Of a stretch of 7,189 bases of DNA, positions 1 to 7,095 are shown one piece after another. This stretch comes from Clostridium sp. CAG:568 (GTDB lineage Bacteria > Bacillota_I > Bacilli_A > RFN20 > CAG-288). Every line of letters starts with the position of its first letter. Positions within the stretch are counted from its first letter, which is position 1. The notes under the pieces are model-generated. The model had not been told where the DNA came from. It ran no database searches and saw nothing but the letters and a program-made list of their open reading frames with translations. Location of the stretch: positions 1 to 7,189 of the forward strand of contig FR878785.1 in the NCBI GenBank assembly GCA_000434395.1, in the 5' to 3' direction. Both the position numbers and the translations under genes were made by a program.

Positions 1-111
1 ATACTCGACGAAAATTGCGTATTTTTGTCAAATATACTTTACAATTTCATACATAAAACTTAAAAACAATTAAAAATGCTATGTCTATGCCATTAAATAA
101 TGGTGAATTAT
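1..111. other. AT-rich intergenic stretch beyond the operon terminator
   Basis: No convincing gene is visible here on either strand. The stretch is very AT-rich. It contains a short inverted repeat at 90-103 (CCATT and AATGG around AAAT), a TATACT on the plus strand at 33-38 and a TTGACA on the minus strand at 31-26. Neither promoter-like hexamer has a good partner at normal spacing inside the window. The minus-strand TTGACA could belong to a promoter for a gene beyond the left edge. Confidence 0.5.
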
Positions 112-144
112 AAAAAAGATAAAGCAATTTAGCTTTATCTTTTT
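112..144 (-). terminator. Rho-independent terminator of the three-gene operon
   Basis: A perfect 13-bp inverted repeat, AAAAAGATAAAGC at 113-125 and GCTTTATCTTTTT at 132-144, encloses a 6-base loop. Read on the minus strand, the stem ends in a run of six T, as in an intrinsic terminator. It lies 8 bases past the TAG stop of the phosphoesterase gene. The A-run on the other side makes it nearly symmetrical, so it may also stop transcription arriving on the plus strand. Confidence 0.88.
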
Positions 145-152
145 AATTTCTT

Positions 153-1583
153 CTACTTTATAGGAACTACTACTTGATAATTAGAGAACCAATATTTACT
201 AGTTTTATCTGATGCTTCGAATTGTCTTCCTTTAATATGAACTTGATCTTCATACACTTCTACATAAAGACCTTGTCCACCACCATTTTCATAGTTTCCG
301 TTATTATAACTATGGCCACCACCTTCGCCTTCCCAAAGATATCCAACTGCGCCTGTATTAAAATAAGATGGATTGCCTTTATTTACCATATAAGGTGATT
401 CACTTTCAAATGACCAATGTGAGTGACCTGAGAAGAAGAACAAATTATCATATTTTTCAATTATGCTTCTCAACTTTGTTTCTTCTTCCTTAGTGTATCC
501 GTACCATGTTTGATTTAGCGAAGTTAATGATCCACTCACAGTGTCTCTAAGTGATCCATGAGAGAATAAATAAATTGGATTATTTGTTTTAGATGCTTCA
601 TCTAAAACTCCACTCAACCAATTCAACTGTGTTTCCCCTAACGTGCAATCAGCTCTAGTATTACCATCTAATTCATGTGGGATTTCGGTAGTACCTAAAA
701 ACACATAATAACTATTATTTCTTACATAATAGAAATACGGAGAATCATGACTGGTTTTTTGTTCCCATAAAGACAGTCTATCCTCATACATTTGTTTCAA
801 CTGATCTTCTGTATATTCTTGATAATGAGCATTTTCATTTTGCTTGATGAATTCATGGTTGCCTATTCCAACCAATAATTCAGGTTTCTTTGAATCTCCA
901 TAAGCCTCATCAAAAGACTGATAAAACTTATCGTAATAACTACTCACTGCTTCATCAACTATATCGCCATCGACTGCAATCAAAGAAGAATCAGGCGAGT
1001 TTTCTTTTATGTCTTCAAATGCTTTTTTGGATCTTCTATAGAAAGCACTGAAATCCGATATTTGTTGATCGCTCAACACTTGAAATTCATATAATTTCTT
1101 CTCATCTTTCTTATAAGATTCAACACCTATGGATCCTTTATCTAAGATTTGATTATTTGAATCCATTAATACAGCCCAAATTTTAGTAGCTTCCATAGGA
1201 ATTAAAGAGTTCTTCTTGAAATTGAATTCAAATTCACTAGTTTTAAGATTATCGAATTCAATTAAAGCATTGTAGTTATCAAACGGTTTATCATCACCCC
1301 AACTAATGACTAATTTAGTAGCACCATCGATATTAGAATTCTTTGTAACCAAAACCATTCCATCACTACAATTATCAATTTCAGAATCATGATAATAATC
1401 GATATCAAAAGATTGAGCTTTAGTATCAGGTTGAACTGGTTTGGCAAATGTTGAAGTTCCTGTATTAGTTAATGAAACATTTGAATTAATGCTTTGACTC
1501 GCCGAATTCAAACTTCCACCACAGGATGAAAGTAAACTGACAAGCATGATAGCAGCAAACAATTTATAATTTCTTTTTCTCAT
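153..1583 (-). CDS. Lipoprotein metallophosphoesterase (calcineurin-like family)
   Basis: This 476-residue protein has a lipoprotein signal: basic MRKRNYK, a hydrophobic stretch, then LLSSC with the lipidated cysteine at 21, followed by a Ser/Thr/Asn-rich linker. Residues about 60-155 look like a beta-sandwich, possibly comparable to the N-terminal domain of purple acid phosphatases. Residues about 162-455 carry the metallophosphoesterase signature blocks in order: SDQQ (Asp172), GDIVD (Asp207), GNHE (Asn242, His243), SHGS (His342) and GHSH (His387, His389). The enzyme should hydrolyse a phosphomonoester or phosphodiester outside the membrane using two metal ions. The substrate cannot be read from sequence. 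The usual His of the first DxH block is Gln, a change tolerated in some members, so activity is likely but not certain. The reading frame opens upstream at 1625, but that ATG lies in a hairpin without a ribosome site. I chose 1583 because AAAAGGAG precedes it by 8 bases and it starts the lipoprotein signal. It is the last gene of the operon. Confidence 0.88.
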   Translation of the reverse strand: MRKRNYKLFAAIMLVSLLSSCGGSLNSASQSINSNVSLTNTGTSTFAKPVQPDTKAQSFDIDYYHDSEIDNCSDGMVLVTKNSNIDGATKLVISWGDDKPFDNYNALIEFDNLKTSEFEFNFKKNSLIPMEATKIWAVLMDSNNQILDKGSIGVESYKKDEKKLYEFQVLSDQQISDFSAFYRRSKKAFEDIKENSPDSSLIAVDGDIVDEAVSSYYDKFYQSFDEAYGDSKKPELLVGIGNHEFIKQNENAHYQEYTEDQLKQMYEDRLSLWEQKTSHDSPYFYYVRNNSYYVFLGTTEIPHELDGNTRADCTLGETQLNWLSGVLDEASKTNNPIYLFSHGSLRDTVSGSLTSLNQTWYGYTKEEETKLRSIIEKYDNLFFFSGHSHWSFESESPYMVNKGNPSYFNTGAVGYLWEGEGGGHSYNNGNYENGGGQGLYVEVYEDQVHIKGRQFEASDKTSKYWFSNYQVVVPIK

Positions 1584-1591
1584 ATTTTCTA

Positions 1592-1599
1592 CTCCTTTT
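1592..1599 (-). promoter_or_regulatory. Ribosome binding site fixing the phosphoesterase start
   Basis: AAAAGGAG on the minus strand lies 8 bases before the ATG at 1583. It decides between that start and the in-frame ATG at 1625, which sits in the loop-side part of a 13-bp hairpin and has no purine-rich site before it. Starting at 1625 would add 14 residues before a standard lipoprotein signal peptide. Confidence 0.85.
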
Positions 1600-1604
1600 A
1601 ATGC

Positions 1605-1635
1605 AATAATCTGGATGATAAACATCCAGATTATT
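1605..1635 (-). promoter_or_regulatory. Perfect 13-bp hairpin between GH3 and phosphoesterase genes
   Basis: The arms AATAATCTGGATG (1605-1617) and CATCCAGATTATT (1623-1635) pair perfectly around a 5-base loop. The hairpin begins 5 bases after the GH3 stop codon and ends 5 bases before the AAAAGGAG of the next gene. Downstream on the minus strand there is only ATTATT inside the arm and then GCATTAAAA, not a solid T-run. It therefore looks like a weak or partial terminator, or an mRNA-stabilising or processing element that sets the phosphoesterase level relative to GH3. Which of these applies is inference. Confidence 0.75.
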
Positions 1636-1640
1636 TAAAT

Positions 1641-4595
1641 TTACTTCTCTTCTTTTTTCTTGATTATTTTATTCCAAGGAACAAAAGCATAAATGCCGAA
1701 TGCAAGTGTGGCAGTAAATACAGTCACATCCAATGTAATTAAAGTTGGAATCCACCAATTTGTTCCTGAAGACTTCTCTTTTATAGTCAAGTCTACTTTG
1801 TATTCATCATTATTTTCATCATAATCACGAGCATACTTATAAGTAGATATATAAGTTATAATGTTATGCTTTAAAGCTTCTTTGGCAGCATACATTTCAG
1901 TCGGATTACTATCGCTCAAAGGTGTTCCGTTTGTATTCATAGGATTGAGCCATAAATCATTTCCAGCCAAAACACCTCTGTTGCAATTCATAATATCATC
2001 TCCACTACTCCAGTCTGTTACAACACTTCCTTTGAATCCCCATTCATTTCTAAGAATTTCAGTTAGAAGATCATAACTAGCACCAGCCCAGACACATCCG
2101 ACTCTACCAAAAGCAGTCATAATAGCATTAGCACCGGATTTAACTGCCATCTCAAATGGCTTCAAATAATTTTCTCTAAGATTCTGCTCTGTCAGCCAAG
2201 TGTCGACACCTTTTGGATTATCACCTTCTTCACTTACAACAAAGTGCTTGAGATAACAATATAATCCACCTGATTTAGCACCAGTGATTGTTGCTGATGC
2301 TAGTTTTCCAGATATTCTAGGATCTTCGCTATAATACTCATAATTTCTTCCGTTGAAGTTTGACCTATGAAGATTGACGCCAGGAGCGTACCATCCATTA
2401 ATTCCGCTCTTGCTAGCTTCAAAAGCCATGGACTTTCCAATTTCATTTGCTAATTCGACATTCCAAGAGCATCCAATGACACATTCAGGAGGATAGCTAG
2501 TCCAGTTAGATTTATCCTCTGCAATCTTTTGTGTATTCTCGTTGAATCCACTAGGTCCATCAAAATCCAATGTACTCGGCTTTCCAATCGATTCGATTGC
2601 AGCTGAACCAAATCCACTCTTTTCCACTAACGCTCTGACTTCACCAGTCGATGCTTGACTCACCAAATCATCCCACAAAGAGCTATTGTAATCAGAGGTT
2701 AATCTATCGATTAAATCATCATTATATTTTAAGTTCTTTCTGTCAGATAATTCAGAAGATGTGGCTTTAGTCCCATCTTCTTTAGTTACTAAATAAAGTC
2801 CTTTATCTACTCCGAAAGTAGGCATTTCTTCTTGATCTACAGCACCGGTTTTATATGCTCTACCCTTAGCGAGTCTTTCATTATCTGTAGGCAATTGTAT
2901 TTGTCTATCTGTATATGTAGAAGCAAAATCACTCCTCGATAAATATTTACAATTCAATCCAACATTTGATCCATCGATAGGAACATTAGCATATGCATCA
3001 GTACCAGTGAATCTATTGATTACATAATAATCAGTAGTAGGATCTTTATCATAATTGATAGTGCTAGATATATTGTAATTAATAGAACCACCATTGCTTA
3101 TTTCTTTAGCTTTGTGAGCATCAGATTTAAACATCAAAGTATAAGTTCCTTTATCGAGCTCGTATCCAGTATGACCATTGTTATTTTTATCATAACAATC
3201 ATAACTTGCCATATCATATGCTGACAAAGACAATTTCAAATCTTGGCTTTCACCTGGCTTTAGATTTGCTGTTTTAGCAAAATCGCCTAAAGTCACAGCA
3301 TTCTTTTCTATTTCGCCTTTATAGTACGGTGTCTTGTAATATAACTCGACTACATCTTTTCCACTATACTCGCCAACATTAGTGACAGTAACTGTTACAT
3401 CTATTTTCGAATCTTTATTTAATTCACTGCCAGATTTGAGATTTACATCCTTGATGGTCCATTCAAAATCGGTATAACTTTGACCATATCCAAACGGATA
3501 CATAACCGCTGAATTATATCCGTTTGTCATCCCATCAAAGAATCCTTCTTCATATGCTGTTTCATACCACTTATATCCGAAGTAAATATCCTCTTGATAA
3601 GCTATATTTCCACCAGTATTTGATTTGTTCCTAATATAAGCATTAGCAAATCCAGGCTCTGATTTATAATCTCTAGAATATGTGTCAGCCAATTTTCCAC
3701 TAGGTGAGATTTTAACTTCTCTAGTTCCACCATCAGGTGTTTTCTCAATTTTTCTCCCTGCTAATAGATTTCCAATACTTTCAGTTCCATTTAAACCAGT
3801 AGGTCCTACATACATGGCAGCGGAAATCTTATCATTATCTAAGAAATCGCACTGCATGTTATTAGTGGTGTTAAGAAGTACAATAACCTTATCAAAGTTA
3901 TCAGTTACTACTTGTATCATCTTTTCTTCTTTTTTCGATAACTGAAGATAGTTTCTAGATTCATCAACTTCTCCAGTGAAGGCGTCTACTTGTTTTGTTG
4001 GAATTTCACCAGTATTTTCACCACTGATTCTAGATAAAACTATTATTGCTGTATCCGAATAAGACTTAGCATTTTGAATCAAATCATCAGTATAGAAAGA
4101 ATCTTCTACTTGCATCAACTTTCCATATTGATTCATCGAAGCCCATCTATCATTAGTTTTTGACTTTAAATAATTTTCATATTTTTGAGCTAAATCTTTG
4201 TTATAGTCAATTCCAGAGTTTTCTAAGCCTTGCAACAGACCGACCCTCTTAGTTGGATCAGGCTTGCATGATCCACTTCCGACACCGGTAAACACCCAAG
4301 CATCATCGACACAAGTCAAACCAAAGACATTTACTTTATTATTTTGCTGAACATCCAATGGCAAAGCCTTGTTAGTGTTCTTCAAAAGAACACAAGAATC
4401 TTCTGTTACTTTCTTTACTAATTCTTTACCTTTCTTCTCGCTCTCAGCATCGCCAGAAGAAGCTCCTGTTCCAACCAATGCACTGTTTATAAAGTCTACA
4501 CCCAACACTTTGAAGCAAAGTACGTTTGCTACAATGTGAACTGCACTCAAAACAGCAAGGATGGAAAAAATAGTTATTTTTGTTTTCTTACCCAT
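1641..4595 (-). CDS. Membrane-anchored glycoside hydrolase family 3 with reversed domain order
   Basis: This 984-residue beta-glucosidase-like exo-enzyme should retain anomeric configuration and release terminal sugars from a beta-glycoside outside the membrane. The domains run opposite to most GH3 enzymes. A basic start and one helix (about 7-30) come first. Next is the alpha/beta sandwich domain (about 57-375), with SCVLLKNTNKALPL and SRISGENTGE; Glu193 is the likely acid/base. An FnIII-like domain follows (about 378-512, DVTVTVTNVGEYSGKDVVELYY). The TIM barrel comes last (about 555-935), with FDGPSGFN (Asp679), NYEYYSEDPRISG, LKHF (Lys783, His784) and VVTDWSS, where Asp861 is the expected nucleophile. 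A second helix (about 947-974) and the basic tail KKKEEK end the protein, so both ends should be cytoplasmic. The reversed order is known from Ruminococcus albus and Butyrivibrio beta-glucosidases. The start has GAAAGG 9 bases upstream (4605-4610). It lies 37 bases after the upstream gene with no terminator between, supporting co-transcription. The exact sugar specificity is unknown. Confidence 0.92.
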   Translation of the reverse strand: MGKKTKITIFSILAVLSAVHIVANVLCFKVLGVDFINSALVGTGASSGDAESEKKGKELVKKVTEDSCVLLKNTNKALPLDVQQNNKVNVFGLTCVDDAWVFTGVGSGSCKPDPTKRVGLLQGLENSGIDYNKDLAQKYENYLKSKTNDRWASMNQYGKLMQVEDSFYTDDLIQNAKSYSDTAIIVLSRISGENTGEIPTKQVDAFTGEVDESRNYLQLSKKEEKMIQVVTDNFDKVIVLLNTTNNMQCDFLDNDKISAAMYVGPTGLNGTESIGNLLAGRKIEKTPDGGTREVKISPSGKLADTYSRDYKSEPGFANAYIRNKSNTGGNIAYQEDIYFGYKWYETAYEEGFFDGMTNGYNSAVMYPFGYGQSYTDFEWTIKDVNLKSGSELNKDSKIDVTVTVTNVGEYSGKDVVELYYKTPYYKGEIEKNAVTLGDFAKTANLKPGESQDLKLSLSAYDMASYDCYDKNNNGHTGYELDKGTYTLMFKSDAHKAKEISNGGSINYNISSTINYDKDPTTDYYVINRFTGTDAYANVPIDGSNVGLNCKYLSRSDFASTYTDRQIQLPTDNERLAKGRAYKTGAVDQEEMPTFGVDKGLYLVTKEDGTKATSSELSDRKNLKYNDDLIDRLTSDYNSSLWDDLVSQASTGEVRALVEKSGFGSAAIESIGKPSTLDFDGPSGFNENTQKIAEDKSNWTSYPPECVIGCSWNVELANEIGKSMAFEASKSGINGWYAPGVNLHRSNFNGRNYEYYSEDPRISGKLASATITGAKSGGLYCYLKHFVVSEEGDNPKGVDTWLTEQNLRENYLKPFEMAVKSGANAIMTAFGRVGCVWAGASYDLLTEILRNEWGFKGSVVTDWSSGDDIMNCNRGVLAGNDLWLNPMNTNGTPLSDSNPTEMYAAKEALKHNIITYISTYKYARDYDENNDEYKVDLTIKEKSSGTNWWIPTLITLDVTVFTATLAFGIYAFVPWNKIIKKKEEK

Positions 4596-4632
4596 CGCTT
4601 AAAGCCTTTCTATAATTATTTATTTAAAGAAA

Positions 4633-6975
4633 TTAAGCAATACGTCCACCATAACCTTCATCAGGATCATTCCAGCAAGAAATGTAGACAACATCTTCAA
4701 CAGGGTATCCATTCTTTTCATTTGGTGAATCGTAGTTCATCAATACAACTTTAAAGTAACCACCTGTTGCTGCACTGAGAAGAGGTCTTTCGCTATTGGG
4801 ATTTTGCCCCATTAAATTGAATGTTTCTCTTTCTGTTTGAGAAGAATAGTACCAATATAAAGACCCAGGCTGATTTTCTTCCACAGTATCTTCTTCTCTA
4901 TAAAGTCCGTACCACCAATGAGATTGAATAGGTTCACTAGTTACATAGATAGGCTCGTTGTTATCATCATCAAAGTATGTATATCTATCAGTCCAGAATT
5001 TAACTTTATAATCGTTAATAGTTGCAATAGTAGTCAATGATATAGAGTCTAATCCACCCAAATATGCATAAGCATTTTCTGTATAATTTCTAGGAGCAAA
5101 TTCAATTCTATTCTTTCCTTTTTTCAAGGCGATAGGTGCAGCTATCTCTACTTCTACAATATTATCTTTAACACCTTTCTTATTGTTACCTGACAAAGTA
5201 TTAGGTGTCGAAATCATTTTTCCGTTGACCCACAAATCACATATATCACCTAAATTTACGTCTTCCATCACAGTATCGGTATCGATATAAGGTGTTGCGA
5301 CTTTGACTTTTAAAGTAGCAGTAGCATCAATATCAGATTCAATTCCAAAAATAATTCCATTAGTAGCATATTTAGCATTATAAGTATCAATTTGAACCTT
5401 ATAAGCATCCTTGAACTCTACAATGGAAGTTGCGGCTGGTAAAGCATCATATCCAACCCTGACTACATTGTCTCCTTCAGCCTCAAAACTATAAGTGCTA
5501 GTTATGTAAGCTTTCTCTATAAGTTTAGAAGTTATAGTTCCTTTATAAGAATTAACTTTAATCGAGTTCAATCCGCCCCAGAATGCGGTTGCAACCGATG
5601 GATTCTTTGCAAGAACTGCAATCTTATTCTCACCTTCTTTTAAATCGACCCAGCCTGTAGATACTACGGTATTATTAGTCTTGTCTGCAACCTTTCCATT
5701 ACCTTTGATAACAAGACCAGATAAATCTACTTTATTATCGTTGAGAATCAATGTGATCATATCTGCTAAATTAGTATCGATAACAGCGTCTGTAGTATTC
5801 AAATAAGGAGCTATTACATCCAAATCAAATTTGACTTTAACATCCATATCAGAATCAAGACCCATGACAATATTCACACCATCACCAAATTCAGCAAAGG
5901 TCTTGCCTGACATGTCTTGTCTTACTGCCGAACCGTTAAACACTGCTGTGTTAGCATCATTTGCTTTCAATTCAACTGTCTTAGTAGCAACATCAGGATC
6001 GGCGTCTTCTACTTCAGAAGTATTAGGAACAGCTGTCAATTCAGTCTTTGCAAACAACTTCATAGAATCCAAATTACCCCAACAGCTCAATGTTCCATTA
6101 TAAGTATCATCGCTGATGGTTGTTTGATCATATCTATTAGAAACGACAAATGTAATTGTATTAAGACCTGCTTTAAGAGCAACATCTCCAATGGTGACAT
6201 CGGTCATGTTGTAATAATCAGCAGATCCACCTTTTAGATTTGTTCCTTCAACATTTATATCATCAGTGTTGATCAACTTTCCATTTACTTTGACTGAGAA
6301 CCAATCACCGAAAACATAAGGGATACTATCCCACATTCCAAGCCATCCAGAAGGACCCATCAAACGTAATTTCAATAGGGCATTATCTTCTGCTTCAGCT
6401 GCTTGAATTCCCCAAACAACTCTATCACCTTTAGATAATCCAGCGACAACGCCTGCTCCTGTAACACGTTCATCACTTGTAGTCTCTACATGTGCACCAG
6501 TTCCAGAATTTGCTTGAATAATATTTGCGTCTTCTGCTTCAAATAAATTCTCGCTTCTTCCATATTCATCAGTTCCAAGAACAGTTAAATTAGCTTCGGC
6601 TTTCTTAGTTGCATTTGCTTTAGATCTAGCAATAATAACAACAGATCCAGCTCCAACACATTTGACCTTTCCTTCTTCAATGATAGCAATTGATTCATCT
6701 GATGAAGTCAAAGCATATTCCTTGTTAGTAGCATTGCTAGGCTTAACCACAACAGTTGCGTCGATTACATCTCCTACTTTAGCAACTGATTTAGATAATT
6801 CCAATGTCAATTCCTTGACATCAATTTTTTCATCTCCACCGGGTTTTACATCGCTTGCTTTATCAGTAGGCTTAGCAGTACTAGCTGGAGTAGAAGTAGT
6901 ATTTGATCCTCCACAACTCACCAATGTTAGTCCCAACAAAACAATAGACAACAACTTTACACTTTTATTTTTCAT
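4633..6975 (-). CDS. Multi-modular lipoprotein with Big_2-like and three CBM6/35-like modules
   Basis: This 780-residue surface lipoprotein probably binds carbohydrate. No catalytic motif is visible. It has a signal peptide with LVSC (Cys21), a Ser/Thr/Pro/Lys linker to about 52, and a bacterial Ig-like (Big_2-type) domain at about 53-133 with the typical pattern PSNATNKEYALTSSDESIA. Three related beta-sandwich modules follow at about 143-309, 332-477 and 490-650. Each ends with an LKxGxN block and then a WGxLxSxKL-like block; modules 1 and 3 also have FEAE near their start, as in CBM6/CBM35 proteins. A 126-residue C-terminal domain (655-780), very rich in Tyr and Trp, matches no family I recognise. 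AAGGAG lies 6 bases before the ATG. It is the first complete gene of the unit and precedes the GH3 gene by 37 bases, so it may capture or present the substrate for that enzyme. A purely structural or adhesive role is the main alternative. The binding target is unknown. Confidence 0.8.
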   Translation of the reverse strand: MKNKSVKLLSIVLLGLTLVSCGGSNTTSTPASTAKPTDKASDVKPGGDEKIDVKELTLELSKSVAKVGDVIDATVVVKPSNATNKEYALTSSDESIAIIEEGKVKCVGAGSVVIIARSKANATKKAEANLTVLGTDEYGRSENLFEAEDANIIQANSGTGAHVETTSDERVTGAGVVAGLSKGDRVVWGIQAAEAEDNALLKLRLMGPSGWLGMWDSIPYVFGDWFSVKVNGKLINTDDINVEGTNLKGGSADYYNMTDVTIGDVALKAGLNTITFVVSNRYDQTTISDDTYNGTLSCWGNLDSMKLFAKTELTAVPNTSEVEDADPDVATKTVELKANDANTAVFNGSAVRQDMSGKTFAEFGDGVNIVMGLDSDMDVKVKFDLDVIAPYLNTTDAVIDTNLADMITLILNDNKVDLSGLVIKGNGKVADKTNNTVVSTGWVDLKEGENKIAVLAKNPSVATAFWGGLNSIKVNSYKGTITSKLIEKAYITSTYSFEAEGDNVVRVGYDALPAATSIVEFKDAYKVQIDTYNAKYATNGIIFGIESDIDATATLKVKVATPYIDTDTVMEDVNLGDICDLWVNGKMISTPNTLSGNNKKGVKDNIVEVEIAAPIALKKGKNRIEFAPRNYTENAYAYLGGLDSISLTTIATINDYKVKFWTDRYTYFDDDNNEPIYVTSEPIQSHWWYGLYREEDTVEENQPGSLYWYYSSQTERETFNLMGQNPNSERPLLSAATGGYFKVVLMNYDSPNEKNGYPVEDVVYISCWNDPDEGYGGRIA
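5026..6549 (-). repeat. Three diverged tandem CBM-like modules within the lipoprotein gene
   Basis: At protein level the three modules share ordered blocks. The first is FSVKVNGKLIN (226-236), ITLILNDNKVDL (407-418) and CDLWVNGKMIS (579-589). The second is LKAGLNTITF (267), LKEGENKIAV (445) and LKKGKNRIEF (617). The third is CWGNLDSMKL (298), FWGGLNSIKV (465) and YLGGLDSISL (638). Modules 2 and 3 also share a segment of the type APYLNTTDAVIDTNLAD and ATPYIDTDTVMEDVNLGD, which links them more closely to each other than to module 1. The copies are too diverged to be DNA repeats, so this is old internal duplication. Confidence 0.75.
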
Positions 6976-6981
6976 TGCTTT

Positions 6982-7004
6982 CTCCTTATGGAAGTGCTTT
7001 CCAT
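6982..7004 (-). promoter_or_regulatory. Shine-Dalgarno with abutting palindrome before the lipoprotein gene
   Basis: On the minus strand AAGGAG (6987-6982) stands 6 bases before the ATG at 6975. Directly upstream is the 17-bp inverted repeat ATGGAAAGCACTTCCAT (7004-6988), with 6-bp arms around a 5-base centre. In RNA it would form a short stem-loop ending at the base next to the Shine-Dalgarno. As DNA it could be an odd-centred operator. It does not fit the even-centred CcpA cre consensus well. The ribosome site is firm; the role of the palindrome is inference. Confidence 0.6.
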
Positions 7005-7053
7005 GTGACTTAAACTTAAATTTTAACCTCTTTTAAAACAATGAATGTTTTCA

Positions 7054-7094
7054 AACCGGTTAATTCCATTTCGTAACTGGTCATTTTTAACTGG
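7054..7094 (-). promoter_or_regulatory. Candidate operator cluster upstream of the operon
   Basis: Plus-strand positions 7054-7061 read AACCGGTT, an 8-bp palindrome fitting the AANCGNTT core typical of LacI-family operators. Nearby are two exact copies of TAACTGG at 7074-7080 and 7088-7094, spaced 14 bases start to start. The palindrome contributes CCGGTTA at 7056-7062, a one-mismatch inverted copy of the same heptamer 11 bases away. A TTGAAA at minus-strand 7054-7049 overlaps the palindrome and could be a -35 element, but no good -10 follows at 16-18 bases, so I do not call a promoter. The cluster lies 79-119 bases before the first start codon, where a sugar-responsive regulator could act. 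Confidence 0.4.
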
Positions 7095-7095
7095 A

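Noticed and set aside
1584..1625. Alternative upstream start of the phosphoesterase at 1625
   Set aside because: No ribosome site, start inside a hairpin, and the added residues would precede a normal lipoprotein signal.
1861..2076. Plus-strand open frame of 71 codons inside the GH3 gene
   Set aside because: It lies antisense to the conserved GH3 barrel, has no recognisable domain or ribosome site, and is explained as a shadow.
3682..3945. Plus-strand open frame of 87 codons inside the GH3 gene
   Set aside because: Antisense to the GH3 alpha/beta domain, with no independent support.
1641..4595. Reversed GH3 domains as an assembly artefact or gene fusion
   Set aside because: The frame is continuous, the linker between domains is coherent, and reversed GH3 enzymes are an established group.
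5831..6237. Two overlapping plus-strand open frames inside the lipoprotein gene
   Set aside because: Both are antisense to CBM-like modules with clear internal repeats; composition follows the real gene.
153..6975. Mollicute genetic code with TGA read as tryptophan
   Set aside because: All three long frames run with TGG tryptophans and end in TAA or TAG, without needing TGA readthrough.
6662..7036. Plus-strand open frame of 124 codons over the lipoprotein start and leader
   Set aside because: It runs antisense to the signal peptide and Big_2-like domain, ends in low-complexity leader sequence and has no ribosome site.
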